Positions 7,018-13,686 of a stretch of DNA of 13,686 bases are shown here, one piece after another. Under the pieces are notes generated by a model, which saw nothing but the letters and a program-made list of their open reading frames with translations, searched no databases and had not been told where the DNA came from. The stretch comes from JANQUM01 sp047630355 (GTDB taxonomy: Bacteria > Bacteroidota > Bacteroidia > Cytophagales > Spirosomataceae), in NCBI GenBank assembly GCA_047630355.1, contig JBLHXN010000090.1, forward strand, positions 1 through 13,686. The letters are read 5' to 3'. Position numbers and translations under genes: made by a program. How positions within the stretch are numbered: position 1 is the stretch's first letter; every line of letters begins with the position of its first letter.

Positions 7018-10000
7018 GAATCTCGGTTTTTTGTTCAATAACGGCACGCTCTACTTCTTCTTTCGTAACTTTTTTACCCGTAATCAGCCATTTCACGCCT
7101 ACTTTCAGGCTATTGCTTGACGATAAAAGAATGGGTAAAAACAACAACGTCAAAACGGTGGCAATGGCAATTCCGTAGGCAATGCTGATTGCCATCGGAA
7201 TGAGGAATTGTGCCTGACGGCTGGTTTCTAAAATTAGCGGAGCCAGACCCGCCACGGTGGTCAGGGACGTAAGGAAAATCGCCCTAAAACGGGAACTTCC
7301 GGCTTCGATTAACGCTTCGTCAAACGACATTCCTTCCCGCAAGAAACTGTTGAATTTTCCGATGAGAACGAGTCCGTCGTTGACCATAATTCCGATGAGG
7401 GCGATGATACCCAGCATGGATAAAATATTAATCGGGAAATCGTGAATCCAGTGTCCCCACGCAATTCCGATGAGGCTCAACGGAATCATCAGCATCAGCA
7501 AGAGCGGTTGCCCGTAAGAACGGAACGTAAACGCAATGGTGGCGTACATCAAAAACAGGATAATCGGAATAATGACCTCCGCAGATTTTGCCAGTTTATT
7601 TGATTCGCGATTCTGCCCTTCATACAACGCCGTTACGCTTGGGTATTTAGACAAAATTTCGGGAATGACATTTTCTTTTAAGTCGGCAAGAATGTCAGTA
7701 GCCGAAGCTTTCGGATCTTTTAAATCCGCCGAAATCTGAATTTCCCGTCGTCCTTCGAGGTGGTTGATTGCTACTTCGCCGCGTTCAATGGAGTAACTCG
7801 CAATCTCCTTAAAAGGCACCCGCAACCCGTTTGGCGTAAGTAACTTCATATTGTCAAGGTCGTTGATACTCGATCGGTTCTGTAAATCGTACCGCACCCA
7901 GACTTTGATTTCGTCTTGCCCACGTTGGAAACGTTGAGCTTGAAAACCGAAGAATGCACTCCGCACCTGAGTCATTACATTTTGCGTGTTGAAACCCAGC
8001 GGGAAAGCACTTTCTTTCAATTTTATCTTAATTTCCTTGATGCCTTTGGGGTCATTATCTGATACGTCTTTTAATATTGGGTTATTAGACATCGCTGCCT
8101 TCAGCTCGTCTTTGGCACTTTTCAGTTCCGTTAATTTATTGCCCAATAACGACACCGAAACCGGACTGCCGCCGAAGTTCCCACCCGACCCAAAAGTTAA
8201 TAATTCCGTACCGTAAATCGGACCGACGGCTTCCCGAATGGCGTTCGTTATTTCGGGAGAAGAAACGGCTCTTAGTTCACCGGGTAGTAAATTGATGTCA
8301 AGACCACCATTTGCCGAACCCGGACCAATTCGCCGGATGACGTTTTGAAAAACCTCTTCGCCAGTGCCTTGCTTTTTGGTGTAAACTTCGCTGACTTCCC
8401 ACGCTTTTTTCTCGATAAATGTCAGGATAGAATCAGTCAGGGCAACGTTTGTTCCTTCTTCCATTTTTAGCTGAATTCTTATCCTGTCAGAGGCGATGTT
8501 CGGGAAGAAAGTAGTGCGGATAATACCACCGTTAATTGCCCCAATGGTTAAAGTCAGAAGCCCGATAAATACGGCGGCGGTCAGGAATTTATACTTGATC
8601 CCAAATTTTAGTGTTGGTAAATATAGCTTGGTTCTCAGGAAGTTAATGAAAGCATCGCCGTATTTATTGACATCCCGTAATTTTGAGAAGACTAACGCAA
8701 TGCCCTTTTTCTTCACCTCTTTCTTTTGCTTTTCCAACGCTTTGGAATGAGCGAGGTGAGCCGGGAGAATAATCAGTGCTTCAACGAGTGAAACTGTCAA
8801 TGTTAAAATTACGATGACCGATACTTCGCTGAAAAATTCACCAATCCGGCTATCGAGAAATAAGAACGTCCCGAAGGCGAGGAGCGTCGTAATAATTGCC
8901 GAGACGATGGGCGGAAGTACTTCGAGGGTTCCGTCAATGGCGGCATCAACTTTACTTTTGCCGCGTTCGAAGTGCTCGTAAATGTTTTCGGCGATTACGA
9001 TTCCGTCGTCCACTAAAATACCGATAACGATAATCATTCCGAAGAGCGAAAGTACGTTAATGGTTACGTTGAAGAACGACGCAAAAATGAACATTCCCAG
9101 AAAGGAAATCGGTAAACCCGCCGCTACCCAAAAGGCAAGACGGGTATTGAGGAAAATCGAAAGGAAAACCAGCACCAGAAACATACCAATCGCGGCGTTT
9201 TCGGCAAGTAATTTCGTTCGTTGGTTCAGCGTAATGGAAGCATCAGAAAGTACCGAAAGCTGAACATTATCGCTGTTTAAGTTAAAATCTTCGATGTACT
9301 CCTTGATTTTATCCGCCGAAGAAATTAAGTCTTCATCGTTGGTATTGCTGATGGCGATATTCACGGATAAATCACCGTTGTAATAACTGGCGTTGGGGGT
9401 TTCGGAAAAACGATCCCGCACGTCGGCAACCTCCCGTAAACGAATTATTTTACCATTCGGGTTACTGCGTACCACCAAATTGCTGAGCCCACTTGCTTCG
9501 TATGATCGCCCGTTTGCCCGAATTAAATATTCTTCCTGCGAGGTTTTAATGTTTCCTCCGGTAACTAAAATATTCTCCTGAGAAACTGCCTGAGCGACTT
9601 CCTGAAACGTAATTCCGTACGCCAGTAAATCTTTTTCCCGCACCGCAATTTCAATTTCTTCGGCGGGATAGCCCGTAATTTCCACTTGTGAAATGCCGTC
9701 CATTGCCCGAAGGTCGTTTTCAATTCCTCTGGCAATTGACTTCAACGTTTTTAACGGTAAGTTTTTACCACTGACTGCGAAGTTGATGGTTTCTCGAACG
9801 TTCTCGGTTTTCTCAACCACCAGCGGTTCCATGCCCGTTGGGAACGAAGGAACCCGGTCAACGGCGTTTTTTACTTCGCCTAGTAATACGTCAATATCCT
9901 GTCCTTTTTCGATTTCAACCACTACCGATCCGGCACTTTCCTGAGACACCGAAGTTACGCGGTCAATACCGACGAGTCCTTTTAGGTTGTCTTCAATTTT

Positions 10001-10198
10001 GAGGACAACGCCTTCTTCAATTTCTTGCGGCGATGCTCCGGGATAAATTGCGGAAATGGTAATTATCCGGGATTCTACCAACGGAAAAAAAGAGGATTTC
10101 ATGCTCCTGATTCCAATGATTCCGAAAATGACAAACGCCGCAATAACTACGTTTACGGCAACCGGAAACCTGATGAAATACGCTATTAATTTTCTCAT
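7010..10198 (-). CDS. RND efflux pump, inner-membrane permease (AcrB/HAE1-like)
   Basis: A 1062-residue proton-driven RND pump. The order is as expected: TM1 (about 10-30), first periplasmic porter part, TM2-6 (about 335-480), a basic cytoplasmic loop (about 485-515), TM7 (about 540-560), second porter part, TM8-12 (about 880-1040). TM4 carries VDDGIVIAENIYEHFERG with the proton-relay pair D397-D398. In TM10, by eye alignment to AcrB, the relay lysine is replaced by N940 in VNDGLVLIGKF, a pattern I associate with this RND subgroup. FLTSLTTVAG supplies the TM11 threonine (T977). Without HME-type metal motifs it more likely exports organic compounds than metal ions, but the substrate is unknown. 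It starts 5 bases after the adaptor gene stop and overlaps the channel gene. It is intact and more GC-rich than the accessory genes. Confidence 0.95.
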   Translation of the reverse strand: MRKLIAYFIRFPVAVNVVIAAFVIFGIIGIRSMKSSFFPLVESRIITISAIYPGASPQEIEEGVVLKIEDNLKGLVGIDRVTSVSQESAGSVVVEIEKGQDIDVLLGEVKNAVDRVPSFPTGMEPLVVEKTENVRETINFAVSGKNLPLKTLKSIARGIENDLRAMDGISQVEITGYPAEEIEIAVREKDLLAYGITFQEVAQAVSQENILVTGGNIKTSQEEYLIRANGRSYEASGLSNLVVRSNPNGKIIRLREVADVRDRFSETPNASYYNGDLSVNIAISNTNDEDLISSADKIKEYIEDFNLNSDNVQLSVLSDASITLNQRTKLLAENAAIGMFLVLVFLSIFLNTRLAFWVAAGLPISFLGMFIFASFFNVTINVLSLFGMIIVIGILVDDGIVIAENIYEHFERGKSKVDAAIDGTLEVLPPIVSAIITTLLAFGTFLFLDSRIGEFFSEVSVIVILTLTVSLVEALIILPAHLAHSKALEKQKKEVKKKGIALVFSKLRDVNKYGDAFINFLRTKLYLPTLKFGIKYKFLTAAVFIGLLTLTIGAINGGIIRTTFFPNIASDRIRIQLKMEEGTNVALTDSILTFIEKKAWEVSEVYTKKQGTGEEVFQNVIRRIGPGSANGGLDINLLPGELRAVSSPEITNAIREAVGPIYGTELLTFGSGGNFGGSPVSVSLLGNKLTELKSAKDELKAAMSNNPILKDVSDNDPKGIKEIKIKLKESAFPLGFNTQNVMTQVRSAFFGFQAQRFQRGQDEIKVWVRYDLQNRSSINDLDNMKLLTPNGLRVPFKEIASYSIERGEVAINHLEGRREIQISADLKDPKASATDILADLKENVIPEILSKYPSVTALYEGQNRESNKLAKSAEVIIPIILFLMYATIAFTFRSYGQPLLLMLMIPLSLIGIAWGHWIHDFPINILSMLGIIALIGIMVNDGLVLIGKFNSFLREGMSFDEALIEAGSSRFRAIFLTSLTTVAGLAPLILETSRQAQFLIPMAISIAYGIAIATVLTLLFLPILLSSSNSLKVGVKWLITGKKVTKEEVERAVIEQKTEIHV

Positions 10199-10203
10199 GG
10201 TTT

Positions 10204-11313
10204 TCAGTTAGAAATTTTTACAATCATGCCGTCGTACGCTCCGGGAAGGGGTTTGCTCAGTAAACTTTCGCCGTCGGCGAGTCCACGAATCATCGCTTTT
10301 TTGTCTGAGAAGTGAACCACATTGACACCTCTTGCGGTCAAGACCGAGTCGTTTTCTACAACAAACACCTTATTATCGTTTGACAACAACGAGCGGTTAA
10401 TTTCCACCACGTTGCTTTCGGTTCTTGCCATGATGGTGGCTTCCAGAAACATCCCCTCGGTAAGTCCGCGACCGCTGACCTGAATAAATGCTTGCACGGT
10501 TTGGGTGGTGGGGTCAATTAGTCCGTTGATGCGTTTTACAAAACCGTTCCATTGATTATTGCCTTTCAGATTTCTTACCGCAACTTTCTTTCCTACTCGC
10601 AGATTTTCGAGGTATTCGGCGTTTACGTTTGCTTCGAGTTCAAAAACGGCGGGATTGATAAAACCACCAAGTTTTTGTCCGGTACGGACTAACGTGCCGG
10701 GATCAACAACGGCTTCGGTCAGAATGCCGGAAAACGGAGCGTAGATTTTGTATTTCTGTAAACGTTCTTCGAGGTTTTTGATGGTATAATACGTAGAAAC
10801 GATTTGCTTGGCGTTTATGAAGTATTTTTCGGTGTCGTTTAACGGTTTCGGAAGTTCTTTGACTGTTCCCTGAATATCAAATTCGTTCAGGTATTTTTGC
10901 CATTGTTTAAAAGAATCAGGTAAGTCAAATTTCAAATCGGGCATAATCGCCACGATGTTGTTGTACAATACGCTGCGTTGCGAAACGAGACTGGAGTAAA
11001 ATTCCTGCGAGTCCATTTCCAACATTAATTCACCTTTACTGTAGCGGGTTCCCGGCTTGAACGGTTTTTTGGTTGATTTCAAAACGCCCTGAACTTCCGA
11101 GAATATCTCGATGCGTTGTTGAGCACGGATAGTGCCGTTGGTTTCAATATAAATGGGAGAATTGGTGTTTTTGACAAAATCTACGAAGACCGTACTGCTA
11201 CTTTTCTTCACTTTGCCTTTTGGCGTTTCTTTGCTGTCCGCAATTTTTTGTGAGAGAAAGTACGCCCCGCCGAGGAGGAGGATACCCAAAACAATACTTA
11301 TAGCCAGTCTCAT
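10204..11313 (-). CDS. RND efflux periplasmic adaptor (membrane fusion protein)
   Basis: A 369-residue adaptor that bridges the inner-membrane pump and the outer-membrane channel. I chose the ATG at 11313 because it begins directly with a membrane anchor (MRLAISIVLGILLLGGAYFL). A longer frame reaches a TTG at 11388 but adds 25 residues of no clear use. After the anchor come the first lipoyl half (about 57-102: RAQQRIEIFSEVQGVL to LMLEMDSQEF), a helical hairpin (about 103-187), and the second lipoyl half (about 188-222: IYAPFSGILTEAVVDPGTLV). A beta-barrel (VGKKVAVRNL, then GLIDPTTQTVQAFIQV) and the membrane-proximal domain follow. It is the first gene of the pump operon, with the pump ATG 5 bases after its TGA. 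No lesion is seen. Confidence 0.92.
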   Translation of the reverse strand: MRLAISIVLGILLLGGAYFLSQKIADSKETPKGKVKKSSSTVFVDFVKNTNSPIYIETNGTIRAQQRIEIFSEVQGVLKSTKKPFKPGTRYSKGELMLEMDSQEFYSSLVSQRSVLYNNIVAIMPDLKFDLPDSFKQWQKYLNEFDIQGTVKELPKPLNDTEKYFINAKQIVSTYYTIKNLEERLQKYKIYAPFSGILTEAVVDPGTLVRTGQKLGGFINPAVFELEANVNAEYLENLRVGKKVAVRNLKGNNQWNGFVKRINGLIDPTTQTVQAFIQVSGRGLTEGMFLEATIMARTESNVVEINRSLLSNDNKVFVVENDSVLTARGVNVVHFSDKKAMIRGLADGESLLSKPLPGAYDGMIVKISN

Positions 11314-11385
11314 GAATTTGGTAGAATGATGAAAATTAACAGACGAACTGCGAATAAAGTAATTTTTCGCAATATCGTATATCTT

Positions 11386-11412
11386 CAAAGGTCATCATAA
11401 AATTCTTGCCAA
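11386..11412 (-). promoter_or_regulatory. Weak promoter candidate for the efflux operon
   Basis: Read leftward, TTG (rc of 11410-11412), a 16-base gap, then GACCTTTG (rc of 11386-11393), one base from TAnnTTTG. It lies about 70 bases upstream of the adaptor ATG at 11313. The spacing is shorter than usual, so this is only a suggestion. Confidence 0.25.
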
Positions 11413-11504
11413 TTCCCATAAATTGACTTATTGGGTGATTCGTTCGATGGATGATGGGGTTTAATAGACGATTAAGAATTACGCAAAAAGAGTTAAGCGA
11501 GTGG

Positions 11505-12036
11505 TTACAGACCCAATTCTCCCAAAACTACTTGTTTGTAAGATAATCCAATCGGGATTCTGATATCTGATAAAAGCAATTGATTGCCTTCAACGCCTCT
11601 TACTTTTTCAACATTCACAATGTACGATTTGTGAACCCGTAGAAAGCCGTATTCTTTCAATTTAGTATTAGCAAGCGTTTCGGCGGTAAGAATGGGTTTG
11701 TCTCCGGCGTGAATCTGCACGAAATTTCCTTTTGAAACCACGTATTCAATGTATTCAAACAGTACTTTAATGCATTATGCCGTCGGCTTTGACGTAGTAA
11801 TGCGTTTCTTTCTCTTCGGCGGGTTTGGTAGCAACTTCAACTACTTTTACGTTCTCGGTTACTTTGCGAACGGCTTTCAAAAATCGGTTAAACTGGATGG
11901 GTTTTATCAAAAAATCTAAATCATAACCTTCCAGTGCAAACTCCGAGTAAGCCGTAGTGAAAATCACTTTTGGCGGGTTTTGCATGGATTTTATTATCTC
12001 AATCCCGCTCAAATCGGGTATGTTGATGTCCATCAT
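11505..12036 (-). pseudogene. LytTR-type response regulator, 5'-truncated and frameshifted
   Basis: Remnant of a two-component response regulator with a receiver domain and a LytTR DNA-binding domain. It begins abruptly at MMDINIPDLSG, where the third residue is the phospho-acceptor aspartate, so roughly the first 50 residues of the receiver are missing. The signalling threonine (FTTAYSEFAL) and the lysine of LIKPIQF remain. Between EGYDLD and FLIKPI about three residues usual in this family (VVD- or AVD-like) are absent. The LytTR part starts HYYVKADGIMH, then hits TAA. Dropping one T (ATGCAT-AAAGTA) gives GIMHKVLFEYIEYV, and the rest is SKGNFVQIHAG...FLRVHKSYIVN to the stop at 11505. It lies just upstream of the efflux operon on the same strand and might once have regulated it. 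Confidence 0.88.
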
Positions 12037-12037
12037 T

Positions 12038-12504
12038 GGCTACAGTACAGAGCGGGAACTTACGGACGAAAACGACCGCGAAGAAAACGGGCTGCCGAAA
12101 AAGAAAACGTGGGATTCTGACAAACGAAGTTACCTCAGTTCGGATACCGATTGGATTCGGGTAACGACGAAGATCAGCCGCACGTGCATTACGCCAAAGG
12201 CAGCGTAGCGATGTTTGCGTTGCAAAATCATGTCGGGGAAGACGTGATTAATGCTGCTTTGCGGGAGTTTATTAACGAACACAAATTCACCGCCGATGGA
12301 AAGAAAACGCTGCAATTTGTGAATGATTTTATCGATATAGAACTAAGCAACGAAAAAGGCGAAAAACTCCTCATTCGTGAACGATTAAGTTTTGGCAATC
12401 AGCAGATTAAATTAACAACTACTTTCACCGCAACAAAAGTCACCGTTGACCTAAATCGCTTACTCATTGACCGAAACGCAAACGACAATACGTTTGAGCA
12501 GTAG
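12038..12504 (+). pseudogene. M1-family aminopeptidase remnant (C-terminal pieces only)
   Basis: The frame HVHYAKGSVAMFALQNHVGEDVINAALREFI (from about 12190) matches the conserved Y-x-K-G-(S/A)...GE.....AL..F region downstream of the zinc site in M1 metallopeptidases, especially the Bacteroidota type fused to ABC-2 permeases. The zinc-binding HExxH part and any membrane part are absent. After FINEHKF the frame jumps to ADGKKTLQFVNDFIDIEL and ends with LLIDRNANDN, typical of the far C-terminus, so an internal segment of perhaps a hundred or more residues is also gone. The upstream part (12038-12150) is open in another frame (ERELTDENDREENG), suggesting a further frameshift. The 5' end stops exactly at the junction with the oppositely oriented response regulator remnant. 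Confidence 0.75.
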
Positions 12505-12527
12505 AACCGTTTTTAGAAAGAATAATC

Positions 12528-12558
12528 AACCCGTAAGGTTTCCAAAATCTTGCGGGTT
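12528..12558. repeat. Hairpin repeat, copy 3 (no T-run)
   Basis: Left arm AACCCGTAAGGTTT (12528-12541) is identical to copies 1 and 2; loop CCA; right arm AAATCTTGCGGGTT (12545-12558) with one C-to-T change. It is followed by AATTG rather than a T-run, so it would not be a good terminator. It lies 23 bases after the stop of the M1 peptidase remnant. Confidence 0.8.
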
Positions 12559-12663
12559 AATTGTGCTTGGATTGGATTTTGTTTCTAAATTAGTGCGAAT
12601 TATATGGCGGGTTACTGGATGTTTTGTTTGGTAGGACGCTTGTTGTAGGTTATTAAAAAATAA

Positions 12664-13293
12664 ATGGAACAATCCTTATTAGAGAAACATATTGGATTTC
12701 ATCCTGATTTTATTTCAGAGTTGGGGTATTTATCTGGCAATAATAAGGAGAAGTTTATTCGTAGTTTCAAAAAAGAATCTCAGGAAGTAAACTTCTTATC
12801 AACTCTTTCAGAGTTTTAATTTGCCCAATTTTTGGAAAGAGAATCTTTTAACTACGAATATGAACCTACTGTTGGACAAAAAAGGCCAGACTTTACCTTT
12901 GAATTAACTGATAAAAACTTTGTTTATTTTGATGTCAAAAGATTCAACATTTCTGACTTCGATAAACGAAACAATCAAAAATTATATGATTTAGCCGAAC
13001 GATTAAAAACAATTGAGAAACCGTATTTTGTACATCTTGAGCAGATAGAAAAGGAGTTAGATTTTGATTTAGACGTAACATTCAAAGTAATAGAGAAATG
13101 GTTTCTTCAAAACACGCTTAAAGAGGGTGAATCATTTAACTATAAAAACCTGCTCAGTATAGAAATCATTAAAACAAAAGGGATTAAAGATTATGTGCTT
13201 TATTCTTACAGTGGTGAAAACCCCAAAATTCATGTGAGTAAGCCAGCATCTGATATTTTATCTAAGATAAGAACTTATCAGGAAGTATTATAA
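12664..13293 (+). pseudogene. PD-(D/E)XK-like nuclease interrupted by an in-frame TAA
   Basis: From the ATG at 12664 (MEQSLLEKHIGFHPDFISEL) the frame reads 51 codons to TAA (12817-12819) and then continues in the same frame to the stop at 13293, for about 209 residues. The part before the stop has a helix ending FLSTLSEF and the part after begins FAQFLERESFNYEYE, which together look like one continuous helix and turn. Motifs fit a PD-(D/E)XK nuclease fold: GQKRPDFTFEL (P75-D76), a short strand, then YFDVKRF (D90-V91-K92), with a possible upstream acidic residue at E49 or E58. I do not recognise the exact family; a restriction-type or defence nuclease is possible. A TTG at 12832 could restart translation and keep the PD...DVK core. 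Simplest view: nonsense-mutated gene. Confidence 0.65.
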
Positions 13294-13686
13294 CCACTGG
13301 GATGTCCGATGGCGATTTTACTGATCTATCAAGATTAATCAGTGAAGCATCGCTGAACAAGATATTATATACCTACCACATAACTTTCGTGCTCGGCGAA
13401 AAAAAACGGTCTTCCAACCGCCGTATAATGCAAGCATTCCCTTCGGTCAGAAGACTGAGTGTCGCCATTTCTTAAAACATAGCTCAAGCAGAGCAGTCTC
13501 GGCACAATAGTTTTGTTAATTTCATAACCAATTTAGTCGCTAGTTTAATCACCTATTCATTCCAAGAAAAGAAGCCAAGTATCAAATTTGAAGTTCAAAA
13601 CACAACCCTGTTCGCAATGTTTTACTAATCCTTTAGGTCGAACTCAGGTTTAAAAGAAGTTTGAATTACATCATAGAAGAGCTTTC
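13294..13686. other. Right-edge stretch with no supported gene
   Basis: About 390 bases. The longest sensible frame is 57 codons from an ATG at 13302 and shows no recognisable motif. No clear terminator hairpin, RNA gene or insertion-sequence end is visible. It could hold further decayed sequence, or the upstream region of a gene beyond the window. Confidence 0.5.

Noticed and set aside
6004..9944. Many rightward open frames of 60-106 codons inside the efflux genes
   Set aside because: They lie antisense to three intact, well-recognised pump genes, have no recognisable motifs and follow from the codon composition of the other strand.
11313..11388. Longer adaptor protein starting at TTG 11388
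   Set aside because: The ATG at 11313 directly precedes the membrane anchor expected at the N-terminus; the extra 25 residues have no counterpart I recognise.
1302..13293. Stop-codon recoding to explain the in-frame TAG and TAA
   Set aside because: The interrupting codons differ, and TAG and TAA both act as ordinary stops in the antitoxin and RND pump genes respectively; nonsense mutation is simpler.
13302..13475. 57-codon frame at the right edge
   Set aside because: Short, no motif, no convincing upstream signals; could be chance.
1..13686. CRISPR array, tRNA or rRNA genes, complete insertion sequence
   Set aside because: No regularly spaced repeats, no cloverleaf or rRNA-like segments and no transposase frame were seen; the three hairpin repeats are far apart and palindromic, unlike CRISPR repeats.

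Overview
The window looks like a chromosomal segment of a Bacteroidota bacterium, probably a cytophagal lineage. The evidence is a LytTR-type regulator fragment with Bacteroidota-like sequence, an M1 aminopeptidase remnant of the type common in that phylum, RND pump proteins closest in style to Bacteroidota ones, A-rich leaders without Shine-Dalgarno sequences, and promoter-like TAnnTTTG boxes. The genus cannot be fixed from sequence reading alone.

Layout. Positions 1-1715 form an AT-rich accessory block. It holds a leftward Phd/YefM antitoxin overlapping the start of a PIN-domain toxin that runs off the left edge, a rightward Fic-domain gene with one frameshift, and a small nuclease-like gene interrupted by an in-frame TAG. 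Positions 1932-5566 hold two adjacent reverse transcriptase genes, interpreted as the antiphage system DRT3 (Drt3a of the UG3 type and Drt3b of the UG8 type). Drt3b is split by a -1 frameshift that falls exactly on a slippery-type heptamer. Just after drt3b lies a candidate structured RNA: a stem-loop carrying CACACACA, a small second stem, and a clean intrinsic terminator. This fits the published idea that DRT3 uses an ACACAC-type RNA template. Positions 5701-11313 are a leftward, intact and visibly more GC-rich operon for a tripartite RND efflux pump (adaptor, inner-membrane pump, outer-membrane channel). Positions 11505-12504 are two broken genes lying head to head, a LytTR response regulator and an M1 aminopeptidase. 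Both lack their 5' ends and meet at one junction near 12037, as if one deletion removed the divergent promoter region. Positions 12664-13293 hold a PD-(D/E)XK-like nuclease gene interrupted by an in-frame TAA. The last ~390 bases hold no gene I can support.

How it fits together. The left half is a small defence/toxin-antitoxin island and the pump operon is a housekeeping-like block. A short hairpin repeat with an identical 14-base left arm occurs three times, always between accessory genes. Nearly every accessory gene carries exactly one disabling lesion, while the 1062-codon pump gene is intact. This points to real decay of accessory genes rather than uniformly poor sequence, although single-base errors in homopolymers cannot be excluded without reads.
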